Source of the DNA: Canna indica
Lineage: Eukaryota > Streptophyta > Magnoliopsida > Zingiberales > Cannaceae
NCBI GenBank assembly: GCA_034359265.1
Contig: CP136896.1
Coordinates: 7,905,501 to 7,969,500 of the forward strand
DNA: 64,000 nucleotides
Direction of reading: 5' to 3'
The notes under the pieces are model-generated. The model worked only from the letters and a program-made list of their open reading frames with translations, had not been told where the DNA came from and made no database searches. The translations under genes were made by a program, and so were the position numbers. Shown here piece by piece: positions 25,194 to 37,053 of the stretch (its first letter is position 1; every line of letters begins with the position of its first letter).

Positions 25194-25900
25194 CAACAAT
25201 CATAATATATTTAAAAAATTACAAAAATAATAATATTTTTATGGATAAAAATCAAATATAATATAGATTATAATATAACATATTAATGAAAAAATATATA
25301 AAAAAAATATTTTTAAAGTAAATAAATTTAATTATTTTTTAAACACTATTAAAAACAAACTCAATAAATGATAAAAACTAATATAAAAATTCAGTTAAAT
25401 TAATATAAAAATAATTCAATACATTAAAGGAAAAGAATTATTAACTATTGAAAATAATAATAAATCAAAAATTAAAAACTTCAAAAATAGGTTAATATAC
25501 AAAAACACACAAAATATGCACCAAGAACAATTATAATAAATATATAGATTTCAACAATCAAAATATATTTTAAAAAAGAAAATTACAAAAATATTAATAT
25601 TTTTATGAATAAAAAACAAATATAATCGATATTATAATATAAAAAATTATTGAAATAAATTGAAAAGAAAATTAAATTATTTTAAACTAAATAAATTTAA
25701 TTGATTTTGAAATACTACTAAAAGACAAACTCAAGAAATAATATTGTAAAAACTCAAAAATTAACATTAAAAAATTAATACATTAAAAAATATTTTTATT
25801 AATTATCTAAATAATAATAATCCGAAATTAAAAACTTCAAAAATAGACTAACATAGACAAAAACAAAAAAAAATTGCACCAAGAGAAAATAAAACAAATA
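24475..25900. repeat. AT-rich tandem array, about 350-bp unit, four copies
   Basis: Units begin near 24475, 24820, 25195 and 25551 with CAATCAAAATATAT...AAATTACAAAAATAATA, TTTTTATGGATAAAAATCAAA. They continue with TTTTGAAATACTA, AAACTCAAGAAATGA and AAAATAGGCTNATAT, and end GCACCAAGAACAATTATAAT. TA-dinucleotide runs separate them. The units are diverged and non-coding; they could be a small satellite or repeats internal to a dead element. Confidence 0.8.
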
Positions 25901-26185
25901 AAGAAAAATTAGAAAATTTGGAGGAAAAACTAATGCAAAAACTTATACACATTTTTAATCATGAAACCCTAACAGCTACCTAAAATGACTATGAAGCTAT
26001 TTATGTTACCAAGAAGGAACGGAAGGCGGTCTGAATGTGGATGACGGCCTACTCCTGCCGGACCAACAGCGGAACTCGGACGACGATGGCAGCGGCTGCA
26101 AAGAAAGCATCAATGACGATAGATGAGTTGTCGGAGGCCTCTAATGCCGCCGAATGTTGACTGCTACCCATCATCCCGTCTATAT

Positions 26186-26270
<85 letters not shown>

Positions 26271-27074
26271 ACATGATGAAGGAAACAAACAAACATGAGG
26301 AGAAAACTTCTTCAGAAACCATAGTTGTTGTTGACATCCAATTCAATCCACTTGAGCTGATAGAAATGGCTTGCCGATAGCGGCAGTCACCAGCTGTTGT
26401 CAGTGCTGGAGACAACGTTCGATCAGAACGTGCATCTTCATCGAAATCTAATGAACATCTACTACTTAAACCGCATTCCTTGTTCATAAAGAAGATGTTA
26501 ATTGTACTTGTTCGATTATGGTGAGGTAGTCACCGACATTGGGGAGTATGGTGCCGTCATATAGAATTCCACCGTCACCTCCGACTCTGACAGGGATGTC
26601 GTCGTGCGTGGTTCATCATGTAAAGAATGTTGTATAATTGATTGATGGTGTGTCCGACGTTCGTCCATGCGTTTGTACCGATTGTAATGGCCTGGAATCA
26701 TGCAATCTCGATGAGGATTAATATTAAACCGCACGAAAACTTTTCGCAAGTTTTAAATTTACAAGATATAATTATATCTATATTTGAATATTCATATCCG
26801 CCCAGCAAATGTCATATGAATGCAAATGTTATGTGCATATGCATATAATGCAGTATCTCCCATCTTATTTGAACCGTTGTCAACCCTATTTCTAGAAGAA
26901 AAAAAAACACCCTAATCAAATCCTAATCCGTCCTAAGTGGACAGGAAGCCAAGGCCCAATGGGGCATATATATATATACTCCCTTTACCTAGACAAGCTA
27001 GAATTCTCACTAGCCAATCCAATATTATTAAAATAAAAAATCAATGCCAATTACATTAATGATTTTAATACTAT
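25901..27074. other. Intergenic DNA with an AG microsatellite
   Basis: Contains an uninterrupted (AG)n run of about 40 units at 26189-26268. Moderately GC-rich flanks (26030-26160, 26380-26660) hold no recognisable protein family. Open frames across the run encode only Arg-Glu or Ser-Leu repeats. Confidence 0.7.
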
Positions 27075-27942
27075 TATTAGACCAAAAAATCACGAAGTTT
27101 TATAAATTTTAAGTTCTATCCGAGTTTTCAAAATTTTCCTGTAAATGCATATAGTTTTCATCTGTTGATGTCATCTACCAATTCGTCAAGTGTCGTCTCA
27201 AACCCTCGCGTGGCTGACGGATTCATAAATATATATTTTAAAAAAGAAAATAACTATATATATGATCTCACCTTTTTCTCTCTCTCTTCTCATTTTCCTC
27301 CCTGCTGTTCTCACCTTTCTTCTTCTTCTTCTTCTTCTTCTTGAAGAAATTAATAATGATAATAATAAAAGAAGAAAAGGAAGAAAGGAAAAAAGGAAAA
27401 AAGAAAGAATGCTATCATTGAATGGTGCTCTGGTCGCCGCTTTCGGCAAGTGGGCAGTCACTCTTTGCCAAAGAGGCTTTTGACCGACCCTCGCCAACGA
27501 TAGACCTTTAATTAAACCCCCTATCGCATTCGAGTATTAGTAGTGCCCATGCTCCTTTTGTGATGCATGGAGTGGAGTGCACCTCATATTCTCACCCACG
27601 CTACTTTCAGGTTCCAACAAAGAGGGAGGAATATGAATAAGCAACTAAGCAAGTAGTTCTCAAGTGGATGAACTCGAATTGGAAGTGGAATATTAAGCCC
27701 AGTGTGGCTGGTGGGAATTATTACTATCTCTGCATGCATACAACGCAAGAAAATTTCCAAGTTACAGGAATAAAAAGAGGCGTCGTCTGTTGCTCTTGCC
27801 TTGTGGCCTCAGAATAGGAAGGGAGGGGTTGCCCTTGTCCATGGCCATGGTACGCCTCCCCGCCCTTGTCCATGGCCACGGTACGCTCCCCCTCTTGTCC
27901 TCGTTCACCCCTTCATCTACCCAACACGTACCCCCTCACCCC

Positions 27943-28224
27943 ATGAGCACGGTCCTGAAGCAGATACTGAAGCGGTGCTCCAGCTCGGGGAGGGGGGAGG
28001 AGGAGGAGGACGTGCTGCCGGTGGACGTGCCCAAGGGGCACTTCATCGTCTACGTCGGGGAGAGACGAAGCCGCTTCATCGTGCCCATCTCCTACCTCGA
28101 CCGCCTCGAGTTCTAGAGGTTGCTCCGGCAGGCGGAGGAGGAGTTCGGCTTCAAGCACCACATGGGGCTCACCATCCCATGCGACGAGGTCGCCTTCCAC
28201 TCGCTCACCTTAGCGCTCTGGTAA
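27943..28224 (+). pseudogene. SAUR-like auxin-responsive protein, one in-frame stop
   Basis: The frame from ATG 27943 reads 57 codons, then TAG (28114-28116), then 35 more codons to TAA at 28222. It shows the SAUR core (auxin_inducible family): VPKGHFIVYVGERRSRFIVP and ISYLDRLEF before the stop, RLLRQAEEEFGFKHHMGLTI and PCDEVAFHSL after it. The TAG stands where family members usually have a Gln (CAG) in the F-Q-x-L-L motif, so a single C-to-T change explains it. Full length would be about 93 codons, at the short end for SAURs. It is GC-rich and intronless like monocot SAURs. It lies inside the long-TIR element, so it may be a captured copy. A shortened product of 57 residues is possible but would lack half the domain. 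Confidence 0.85.
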
Positions 28225-28318
28225 AGGGCGCGCACACGATCCCGGTGTGAGTGGCGCTGACGAGGAGCTGCTTCGCCCTCCTCATGACCATTTTTAACGT
28301 GAAGTAGCCCATTAATTA

Positions 28319-28351
<33 letters not shown>

Positions 28352-28446
28352 CAAATAATTATTTTCCTTGGCTCCATGGTCTCTCAACCTACCAAGGGAC
28401 CATGGAGCAGGTTGAGAGACCCGGTAGAGAGACCGCGCCGTGGAGC

Positions 28447-28946
28447 TAGGGGTGAGCAAAATTTCTCGATTTACCGAAATCGACCGAACCGAAACCGATT
28501 TAACCGAACCGAATAAATTTCGGTTCGGTTTTCGGTTAAAGAAATTTTGAATTTCGGTTTTCGGTTCGGTAAATTAACCGACGGTTCGGTTAATTTACCG
28601 AATTAACCGAATATATATATATTTATATTTATATATGTATATATATATAATAGCAGTTATATAAGATGTTAGTATTTGTCTTGGTGATTAAGTGTGATGT
28701 TAAGCTTTCCACCCGCCCACGTTCGAATCCTAGTGTTCGGTAATATTATTTATTTTACATTCAATTATATATATAATATGTGTTAGTTAGAAATAAATTG
28801 ATAATAAAGTTTGCTAAGATGGTTAGAGATGTAGAAATTAAAGTTTGGTAGTTGCCAAATGCTTGGGTTCAAGTCTCACATGTATTGAAAAAAAAAAATT
28901 ATAATCTTTTCGGTTCGGTTTTTAACCGAACCGATGCTCACTCCTA
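28447..28946. mobile_element. hAT-type MITE (second family), 500 bp
   Basis: Terminal repeats TAGGGGTGAGCA / TGCTCACTCCTA with a perfect 8-bp target duplication CGTGGAGC (28439-28446 and 28947-28954). Subterminal TTCGGTTCGGTT / AACCGAACCGAA arrays are typical hAT binding-site clusters. The interior contains a tRNA-like B-box phrase (GTTCGAATCC at about 28721). Confidence 0.95.
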
Positions 28947-29484
28947 CGTGGAGCAGGTAGAAGCTGGAAAAAAGAAGAAGAAGAAGGAGCAAGTAAAAGT
29001 TGGGAAGGAGAAGAATAAGAAGAAATGTGACAACAAGTCAACAACTAAGAGGAAAAAGAGAAAGAGAGAAAAATGTGAGACCATATATATAGTTATTTTC
29101 CCTTTTTATAATATGTATTTATGAATCTGTCAGTCACGTGAGTGTTGTTTTCCTCCACGTCAGTTTAGTTGAGATGACGCTTGACGAATTGGTAGATGAC
29201 ATCAACAGATGAAAACTATATGCATTTACAAGAGATTTTTGAACGCGGGTAGAACTTAAAATTTTATAAAATTTTATAATTTTTTAGTCTAATAGCTCTT
29301 TCATTATCTATCCTACATGAGTCTTTTTTATTTAAGTCATTGGATAAGCTAACAATTGATAGTTCTAGCTCGTAGTCTTCAGTTATCTTAACAATTAGTG
29401 ATACTCAACAACTCAATTGTACACCTCCTATATTCACTTCTATTTTTGAAGTCATTAGCCGCCGCTTCTTGCAAACTACTATAA

Positions 29485-30110
29485 CACTATGTTTGGATTG
29501 ATAGTTTTGAAGATTTCTAGACGGATGATTTTTTGAAGAGGTTTAAAACATTTTGTTTGTGTATTTCTATTTTTTAAGTAAGAAGGAGTTCAAAGGATTT
29601 TGAAAGTATACCCAACGCCCTCACAGAGCTCATTTTCAAAACTTCCAATTTTAGAGGAGTAGTAATTTTTTAAATTATGAAATTAATAAAATTAAATATA
29701 ATACAAAAATATCCCCTGGAACAAAATACCTACACCAACGCTTATCTTCTCTCTTCCTTCAAACAGTGACTACTTCATCTTCGTTCTCCTCTTGATTGTG
29801 ATATGCATATACTTTAAATTAATTATTTTACTATATTATGAGTGTCTTATTAGATCTTAATCATGAGTATTTTTATTTGAATAATCATGAAAGTACAATG
29901 ATCAAATTATAAAAATTAATATAGTCTTTAGTTATTATAAAAAATCTTCAGAACCCTTCAAACTCCTTATAAGGTCTAATCAAATAAAATATTTTAAACT
30001 CTTTCAAATACCTCAAAATACTTCCCTTCCTAAAATCTCCCTAACCTTTCCAACCTCTCCTCCTTCAAAATTCTCCAAACCCTTTACTTAAATTTATCTA
30101 AACATAATCT
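29485..30110. mobile_element. Tourist/PIF-Harbinger-like MITE, 626 bp
   Basis: Imperfect terminal repeats CACTATGTTTGGATTGATAG at the left and CTATCTAAACATAATCT-like sequence at the right, flanked by TAA (29482-29484 and 30111-30113), the usual 3-bp target of this superfamily. Non-coding. Confidence 0.65.
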
Positions 30111-30392
30111 TAATGTATGCCTTATTATTATTATTATTATATAATTAAATTTATTGCTTAAGAATTTTAGAAGAAAGGGAATTAATTGGTTCCGAAATGA
30201 GGTTGAACAAGTTTTTGCAATAAAAAAAAATAGCTCTTGCCTTAAAGGAAAATCTGATGCCATTCAGTGGCTTCAGAAACCACTGTAGTGGAAGTATGAG
30301 TGGCGGCTACTTTGATTGAGGAATGGGTCAGATGAAGAGCTTAATCTAAAAAAATTTAAAAAACGCAACAAAAATTCTTGTAAAAACATTAA

Positions 30393-30465
30393 CGCCCACC
30401 GTGGGGCTCGAACCCACGACCACAAGGTTAAGAGCCTTGCGCTCTACCAACTGAGCTAGACGGGC
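30393..30465 (-). tRNA. tRNA-Lys (anticodon CUU)
   Basis: On the minus strand a 73-nt cloverleaf is readable. The acceptor stem is GCCCGTC paired with GGTGGGC (allowing G-U). The D arm is GCTC-AGTTGGTA-GAGC, which also serves as the A box. The anticodon arm CAAGG-CTCTTAA-CCTTG has anticodon CTT. The T arm GTGGG-TTCGAGC-CCCAC contains the B box. There is no intron and no encoded CCA, as for nuclear plant tRNAs. A T5 run downstream (AAAAA at about 30381-30386 on the + strand) would end Pol III transcription. It looks functional and stands alone in AT-rich DNA. Confidence 0.96.
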
Positions 30466-31320
30466 TGTTGTTTTAGGCTTTAAAATCTTATATTATATAG
30501 CCGATATTATTTTACTTCGATCTTGGACTGCCCTCGTTAAGTTGTATGAAATCACTAGATTATATTGATGCTTCATATGGGAAAGCATTTCTAGTATATA
30601 CTACTATTCTATACACCTGCACCAATTGTCCAAACCATTAAACCAACACCTGAGAATCTTTGTTGCTCCGTTCATGAGCAATTAATTGTTTATTTGCAGC
30701 ATTATTGCTTCCATTTAAAAAATATTTCGTGGCAAACTAGAATAGTTTAATATTTTAGTATTCTAATTGATATAAGCTTGAAATTGTGAGGGATAAATTA
30801 CACTATTATAATCGAGAACCACTTTTTTAAAAAAGCTAAATCGGTTTTCTAATTGTTTTTTAAAACTTTTTCGTGTTTGTTTCTACCTAAAGCATTTTCT
30901 GAAATATGATTGCCAAATAATCACGCTGTCACCGTTGGAAAACAAGTTAATTAGCTAACCAATTTATTACAACTACAGGTTAACTGGCACGTTAAGGATT
31001 GATTTCTTGTATTATTTAGGGGGACGTTTTGATTCACCGTAAATGCAAATATTATAAAAACAAATATTTGAATTAAAGAAGTAAATACATGTAAATAAAA
31101 ATTGTAATCTACTGTTTGGTTGCGCACAATTACTCTTAAGTAAATTTGCATTTTGCACTTGCAAATGTTTGGTCGATATCAACTTGAACTTATAATTTTC
31201 TTTTAAATATAATTAAAATAATTTATATTTAATCATTTTAAGTAAGTTATAGTTTATATTATATTATCAATTTTGAATTCGATGAAAAAAATAAAAATTA
31301 TATAAAATAAGTTTTTAATA
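30466..31320. other. AT-rich intergenic DNA
   Basis: No coding potential. The patch 31020-31190 (GGGACGTTTTGATTCACCGT ... TTTGGTTGCGCACAATTAC) resembles MITE terminal sequence, but its partner end was not found. Confidence 0.5.
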
Positions 31321-32965
31321 TAAAAAATAATATCATGAAAATATTTAAAAGAAAAAATGAAATAATTTTAAAAAGAAAAATAAATATGAAATAATAAATA
31401 ATTTGAAATTACAAAAAATAGAAAATTCATAGGAGAATAAGTTAAAAAATTGGAATATAAAAGAAACTATAAAATATATAAATATATAAATAATTTATAT
31501 GAAAATATTTACAAAGTAAAACAAAACAAAGAAAATTCATATAAAAAATTAAAATATAATAATAATAATAAAACATCAATTTCCCAAAATCAATTTTTGG
31601 GAGAGGAAAATTCTCATATTCGAATTTTGGGATCAAAATTTTCAAAATCGGAACCTAGTGAATTAGATACCCATTTTACCCCTGGGCAATATAAAAAATA
31701 ATTTAAATTTATAAAATATTTTTTATAATAAAAATGAGATATTATTAAATTATAAAAAATATATTTTCAAACTCCCTAATGCATTAAAGACTTTTGCACG
31801 AAGTCTATAAATTTAAATTAAAAATTATAAAATATTTTGATGTAAAATATTTTTTTTGATCATAATATAATTTTTGTATCATTAAAAAATTATTTTATGA
31901 ATTTAAAGATATTTTTTAAAAAAAATGAAGCTATTATAGACTTTGCACAAAAGTCTCCAATGAATTAGAGACTTTTGTTTATAATAATTTTTTAATTATA
32001 AAAATAAAATTAAATTAAATTCACAAAAAATATATATGTTATATAAAATAGGTGCTAGAGTCTATCAAAATATTTTGGATAAAAAATGTTTTAATATTTT
32101 TATTTTAAATTTAATTTTATAGACTCTGATTGCGAAAGTCTCTAATGTATTAGAGACTTTTGCCCAAAGTCTATAGTAGCTTTATAATTAAATAATAATA
32201 ATTAATGAAATATCTTTTTTAAAATATAAAAGATGGGTTGTGGTTAAAAAAAATATTTTATGATTTTTAATTTAAATTTAGTTTTATAGACTTTTTGCAA
32301 AAGTCTCTAATGAATTAAAGAATTTGAAAATATATTTTTTAGTCTATAACACCTCAGTTTCATTATAATTTTTTTATATAAATTCAATAATTTTTTAATT
32401 TTTTTAAAAACCAAAGTCTCTAATTGGCTCAATGGTAAAATGAGTATCAAATTTACTAGGTTCCGATTTTAGAAATTTTGACCCCCAAAATCCGAATATG
32501 AAAATTTTCCTCTTCCAAAATTCGGTTTTGGGAAATCCCTGATGATAAAATTATAAAAGAATATATAAAATATAAAATTACTTAAAATCATAAAAAATAA
32601 AAAAGTAAAAAAAATTGAAAATTAAAATTGAAAAAGAAAAAAAAAATCATATATAAAATATAAAAAATAATGAAATGAAAAAAATTAAAAATTATATAAA
32701 ATAAGTTTTCAATATAAAAAATAATCTCATGAAAATATTTAAAAGAAAAACGAAATATTTTAAAAGAGAAAAATAGTATGAAATAAAAAAAAATTGAAAT
32801 TACAAAAAAATTGAAATTACAAAAAAATAGAAAATTCATAGGAGAATAAGTTAAAAATTGAATATAAAAGAAACTATAAAATATATAAATATATAAGTAA
32901 TTTATATGAAAATATTTACAAACTAAAACAAAAAAGAAAAATCATATAAAAATTTAAAATATAGT
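31321..32965. repeat. AT-rich composite: direct repeats around a long-TIR element
   Basis: A block of about 240 bp (31321-31556) recurs at about 32711-32958 in the same orientation, sharing CATAGGAGAATAAGTTAAAA and TATAAAAGAAACTATAAAAT. Between them, 31575-31690 is the inverted copy of 32435-32545 (GGTTCCGATTTT / AAAATCGGAACC, with matching flanks), forming an element of about 970 bp. Inside, AGACTTTTGCNNAAAGTCTNTA phrases recur near 31780, 31950, 32130 and 32290. Non-coding. Confidence 0.75.
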
Positions 32966-33141
32966 AAAAAAAGTTATAAAAGAAAAAAAGAAAAAATATA
33001 TAAAATAACTTAAAATTACAAAAAATTGAAAATCAAAATTTAAAAAGTAAAAAAGCATAAATAAAAAATAATAATAATATAATTTTAAAATTAAAATTAA
33101 AGTTATGTATGTTATAAAAAATGTCTTTTGGACTTTCATGG

Positions 33142-33561
33142 TAGAGGTGGCAATGGACCGGGCCCAGCCCGACTCTGGGTCGTGCCGAGCTCGGCACACG
33201 TGCCAAGCCAGGCCGGGCCTGCCCTACACCCGCAGGCTAGGCCTGGTGCCACCCAGGCCTAGCTTGGTCTGCACCCATGTCCGATCTGATTTTTTATGCT
33301 AGGCTTGAGCATAATTTATTATACTTACTAAAATTATATTAGTAATTATATAAAAATAGATAATAAGTCTTGGTGTGATGATTAGTTTATCAAAAAAATG
33401 GTGGAGGTCGGCGGTGAGACACCGCCGACCTTATATTTCATTTTTTTTTAAATTCAGGCCGGATCGAGCCAGCCCGAGCACGAAGGGGCGGGCTTAGGCC
33501 CGGGCTGGGCTGCCCCTTTGAGCCATCGCGTCGTGTCGGGCACGGCCCATTGCCACCTCTA
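33142..33561. mobile_element. hAT-type MITE (third family), GC-rich, 420 bp
   Basis: Perfect 15-bp terminal repeats TAGAGGTGGCAATGG / CCATTGCCACCTCTA. Subterminal GGGCCCAGCCCGA and CGTGTCGGGCACGGCCC are typical of hAT MITEs. No matching 8-bp flanks were found, so the target duplication has decayed or lies elsewhere. Confidence 0.8.
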
Positions 33562-34130
33562 TTATATATGTCTATCTATAATTCCTTAGGTGGCATTTTG
33601 GTACCGTAGTCCTATAAGAATAGTGATGGTACTGTGATAAGAGGCATTTATTTCACTAAATAGGGTAAAAAGATAGGATATAAGAGAGAATTGAGTAGGA
33701 GAAAAAATGAGAAAAAAATGGATTACTTTTTTATTTGATGTGCACTAAATATAATATTAATTTTAAAAGCAAACAAAATCGTGTTTGAGTTTTATTTAAA
33801 GTGATAATTTATCGCTCCGACAAAGATAATTTGGATTATTACCGAGATCCATAATTCTCTCTCTACATGGCTCTTCAATTATAATAAGTGCCAGTGTTTC
33901 TATTTTTCCTCTCTCTCTCTGTATATTTTTTGTGCTAACAATTTTATTTATCAATGCAGCTTGCATATTTATTTATTAAACATATTTTTATATGATATTA
34001 TATATATATTTGAAAATGTTACGTGACTATATATATTATTTTAAAAGGCTTATGAATAAATTTTACATTTCCAAATATAGACATATCTAAGAAAATTGAT
34101 ATCATACTTTCAGTGTTTCTTTGAGTTGTC
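33562..34130. other. Intergenic DNA
   Basis: AT-rich, non-coding; a CT-microsatellite patch near 33908. Nothing else supportable. Confidence 0.5.
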
Positions 34131-34340
34131 AAGGGCCGATTAGTTTTTAGGCCGGCCGATGTTTGTTATTGAGGTTGCTTTCTTCGATTTGCTAAATCTA
34201 ATTGTTGAAGGCTAGTCAATTTTGGGCCGACCGATATTTTTTTATGAGGTTTTGTTTCTTGACTTGTACAATCGAGTAGCCGATTAATTTTGGGCTTGAC
34301 CGGTATTTTGTAATGAGGTTGTGTTCCTTGATAGACTATA
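34131..34340. repeat. Tandem repeat, three diverged units of about 75 bp
   Basis: Three consecutive units share GCCGATTAGTTTT / GTCAATTTTGGGCCGACCGATATTTT / GCCGATTAATTTTGGGCTTGACCGGTATTTT followed by ATGAGGTT and a TTCTTGACTTG/TTCCTTGAT tail. Confidence 0.7.
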
Positions 34341-36830
34341 TTGGTAAATCAAGTTAAATATTTAATTTAGCTGACATTAGCATATAAAGAGTTACATTAG
34401 TCTGTAGTTAAAGTTCTCAAGTGTCGAACTCCTTTGCTTGTGTGCGATCGATCGTCATTATGGAGTTGGTCTTCGTGGTCTTGTCCACGCTTGTTGTAGT
34501 TGTCTGTTTGTTAAGTTTCGAGAGTACTGGTCGAATTGAGCATCTTGGTCATGAGCGGGAGGCTTGACCGGTCTCGTTTGACATTGCCTCTGTTCCTCCA
34601 TGTCCCACTTTTAACGGAGCTTCAAAGGCTGTCGTCAAGAGGTGCGGCCACCTGATTGGGTGGGATGGCCTTCGTTGGGGGAAGAGGTAGAGGCCCCAGA
34701 ATTCGTCTTCACGAACAGGATCGTTCTGCGCACGATAATTTCTCAACTCAATGGGTGTTGGCAAGCTCTCGGCGTAGGGTGTGAGTGCATCCAAACCCTA
34801 TCCTTTCAAAGTCATTTTGGTTGGGGCGGTGTTGGTCTTCTCCTGATATGCTCAAGTTAGGCTCTTGATGTGCTCGAATACAACTCACCTCTCTATGTAT
34901 CTCTAAGTACTTTAGCTCATGGTGTGAATCAATCGCCCAAGGGGGGGGTCGGGTGTAGACATGGTACGATTTCTCTTGCAAGTGTGAGGTTATCAACCTT
35001 ACCAATAAGTTGGTTCTTGCTGATTTGGTCAACATGGGTTCTCCATGCAAGGTTTTCTTTTTGCTGAGACAACCAGTCAATTGGTTCATGGTGCAAGCGC
35101 GAATCGAGGGGTTATCCTTAGGAGTTCTGTGCTTGCTCCAGCAGTGGGGTGGACCGAATGTCAATACTTGTTGTCGTTTAGGCGTGCCATTAATAGCTGG
35201 CTTGCTGCCCTTGTTCATTGTCAGATTGGCAATCGAGGTGAAGAGTTACCATACAAGTCTCGAGGTCCAGCTTTGGAATTAGTAGTGTCGCGCCATGTCT
35301 TCCCATCCTAGGGTCGGTCAACATGTGTGGCAATGTTTGTCTTGTTCCTTGTGCTCGAGCCAACAATTGAAGTTATCTTGGAGTATTGACACTTGGGCAT
35401 CGGTACCCTCTGCCCGAGGCTCTCCTTGCCTGACAAAGGGCAGGATCGATGCGTATGACCCAACTAGGCTAGTGGAGCACCACATAAAGGTTGTGAAGTT
35501 CAATTGTTCGTGCAAGAGTGTGAGAATTCTTTGATTCGTGACATAAGAGTGATGAGATGTTTATGTGGGTGCAAAGCGCCCGATTTTCATAGTTAGGCGG
35601 TGGATTAGTCGGTTTGAGGTTAGCCAACCGAGCCCATTGTAAGTTGATTTGAGGTTAGCCAACCATGCCCATTGTCAGTTCGGAGGTAAGTAGCAAAGAA
35701 AGCCTCATGGTAAGTTTGGTTGTAGTGATGAGTCACTCGATTGATCTCAATGAAAGTACCAATTTATGAGATCATTTTCTGCGACATTTGGATTGGATTG
35801 TCTTAATAGAACTGATCGATCGGGGGCTGAGCCTTAACGACGCCTATAAAAGTGTCTCCTCGGAATTTAGGCCCTCATAATACCCTTCGACATTCAAATC
35901 AGTATGAGTCCAAAAGGTGGACATGAGAGTTAGGCTCATCTCGCCCAAATAAGCTATGTAGAGGAAAGAAAAAGTGCTGAGAGGTCCTCCACCATGAGGT
36001 GGGGGTTTACTTGTTATAGGGATTTGAACGATCATTTCTGCTATTAATTTTCTTAATGGACTTTAGTCCTTTGGGGGTGCTTCTATACTTATGCTCAATT
36101 GGACTATCGGTGGCCGATTCGGATCAGGCTTAGGGCTGAGATGTTGGGCCTTTCTGATGCGTAGAGCTTGAGAACGGGTGGACGTCGCTACTGGTGGCAT
36201 TTGGGCAGACTTTCCTAGCCCGGTGAAGTGGGGGTCCAATCCAGCAGTGTTGGATTCGATTTGGCAGGTCAAGTCCGACCTAGTAGACTTTTGAGGTGTG
36301 TTAAATTAATACGAAGAGCTCAAGAACTTACGCAGATCAAACTTCTCCCATCAAATATAATGGTTTGATATATATATATTTTTAAAAAAATATCATTAAT
36401 TGATGCAAACTGCGGACAGTGAAAATATTATGAGAGGTAAATACGGTCAGAATATCTTTATCTAAAATGATATTAAAAGGAATCTACTTTATATACGTGC
36501 CAAGCAAAGTATACATAACAACTAAACTATTTATTTTGTTCTCTTCCATAGCAAGTAATTAACTTTTTAATTAAAAAATAAACTACGAAACATAATTCAA
36601 TTGGATCGAGCGCATGCCTGATATTAGATTTTGCAAATTTTTTTAATTTATTGTTCAAGAGAATAATTGAAACCGAGCCAATCATTTATGGAGTTTTTCT
36701 TCTTTGTAATTTTGGAAACAAAAGTTTATTAATGCGGAGAAAATGAAAGAAATTCGATTTGTATACCTTCCTTTTTAAAATTATTTTTTACTCTTTTAAA
36801 ATAATATTTATCTTTTAAAATAATTGTTGA
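34341..36830. other. Intergenic DNA, probably decayed retroelement
   Basis: 34400-36300 is moderately GC-rich, with many stop-broken short frames and a small internal duplication (GAGGTTAGCCAACC at 35618 and 35652). The composition resembles old LTR or spacer sequence, but no domain was recognised. 36300-36830 is AT-rich upstream flank of the cornichon gene. Confidence 0.4.
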
Positions 36831-36987
36831 TAGTTGATACACGCTAGCAGGAAATATAAAAGCCTTTTCCCTGCCGTTTTGACCCGACCACCAGCACCGG
36901 AATCGAAGGGAGCGCCCGATTTGCGCTGCCGCCACCGCCCACGTCTTCCCCTGACAGCGAACCGGCGGCGGAAGGGCGCGCGAGGCG

Positions 36988-37053
36988 ATGGTGTTCGTTT
37001 GGCTCACCGCCTTCTTCGTCCTCGTGGTCCTCATCGTTCTCGTCATCCACCAG
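36988..37053 (+). CDS. Cornichon exon 1
   Basis: 22 codons encoding the first membrane segment (VWLTAFFVLVVLIVLVI). Followed by donor GTAATT. The ATG is chosen because it opens the hydrophobic N-terminus usual in the family. Confidence 0.9.

Larger units (their letters stand above)
27075..29294. mobile_element. Long-TIR DNA transposon-like element carrying a SAUR copy
   Basis: The outer about 230 bp at each end are inverted copies. Left 27075-27300 has TATTAGACCAAAAAAT, GTAAATGCATATAGTTTTCA, GATGTCATCTACCAATTCGT and AAATAACTATATATATGATC. Right (reverse complement of about 29060-29294) has the same phrases in order. Length 2220 bp. Between them lie a SAUR-like frame and a younger hAT MITE (28447-28946). 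No transposase and no clear target duplication were found, so the superfamily is open; long TIRs suggest a Mutator-like, Pack-type element. Confidence 0.75.

Noticed and set aside
26049..26380. Open frames across the AG microsatellite
   Set aside because: Their length is due to the dinucleotide repeat (Ser-Leu or Arg-Glu runs). No domain lies on either side.
31321..32965. CRISPR-like or satellite array because of repeated AGTCTCTAATG phrases
   Set aside because: Spacing is irregular, the units are palindromic and lie between inverted ends in a plant nuclear context; a MITE-like composite explains them better.
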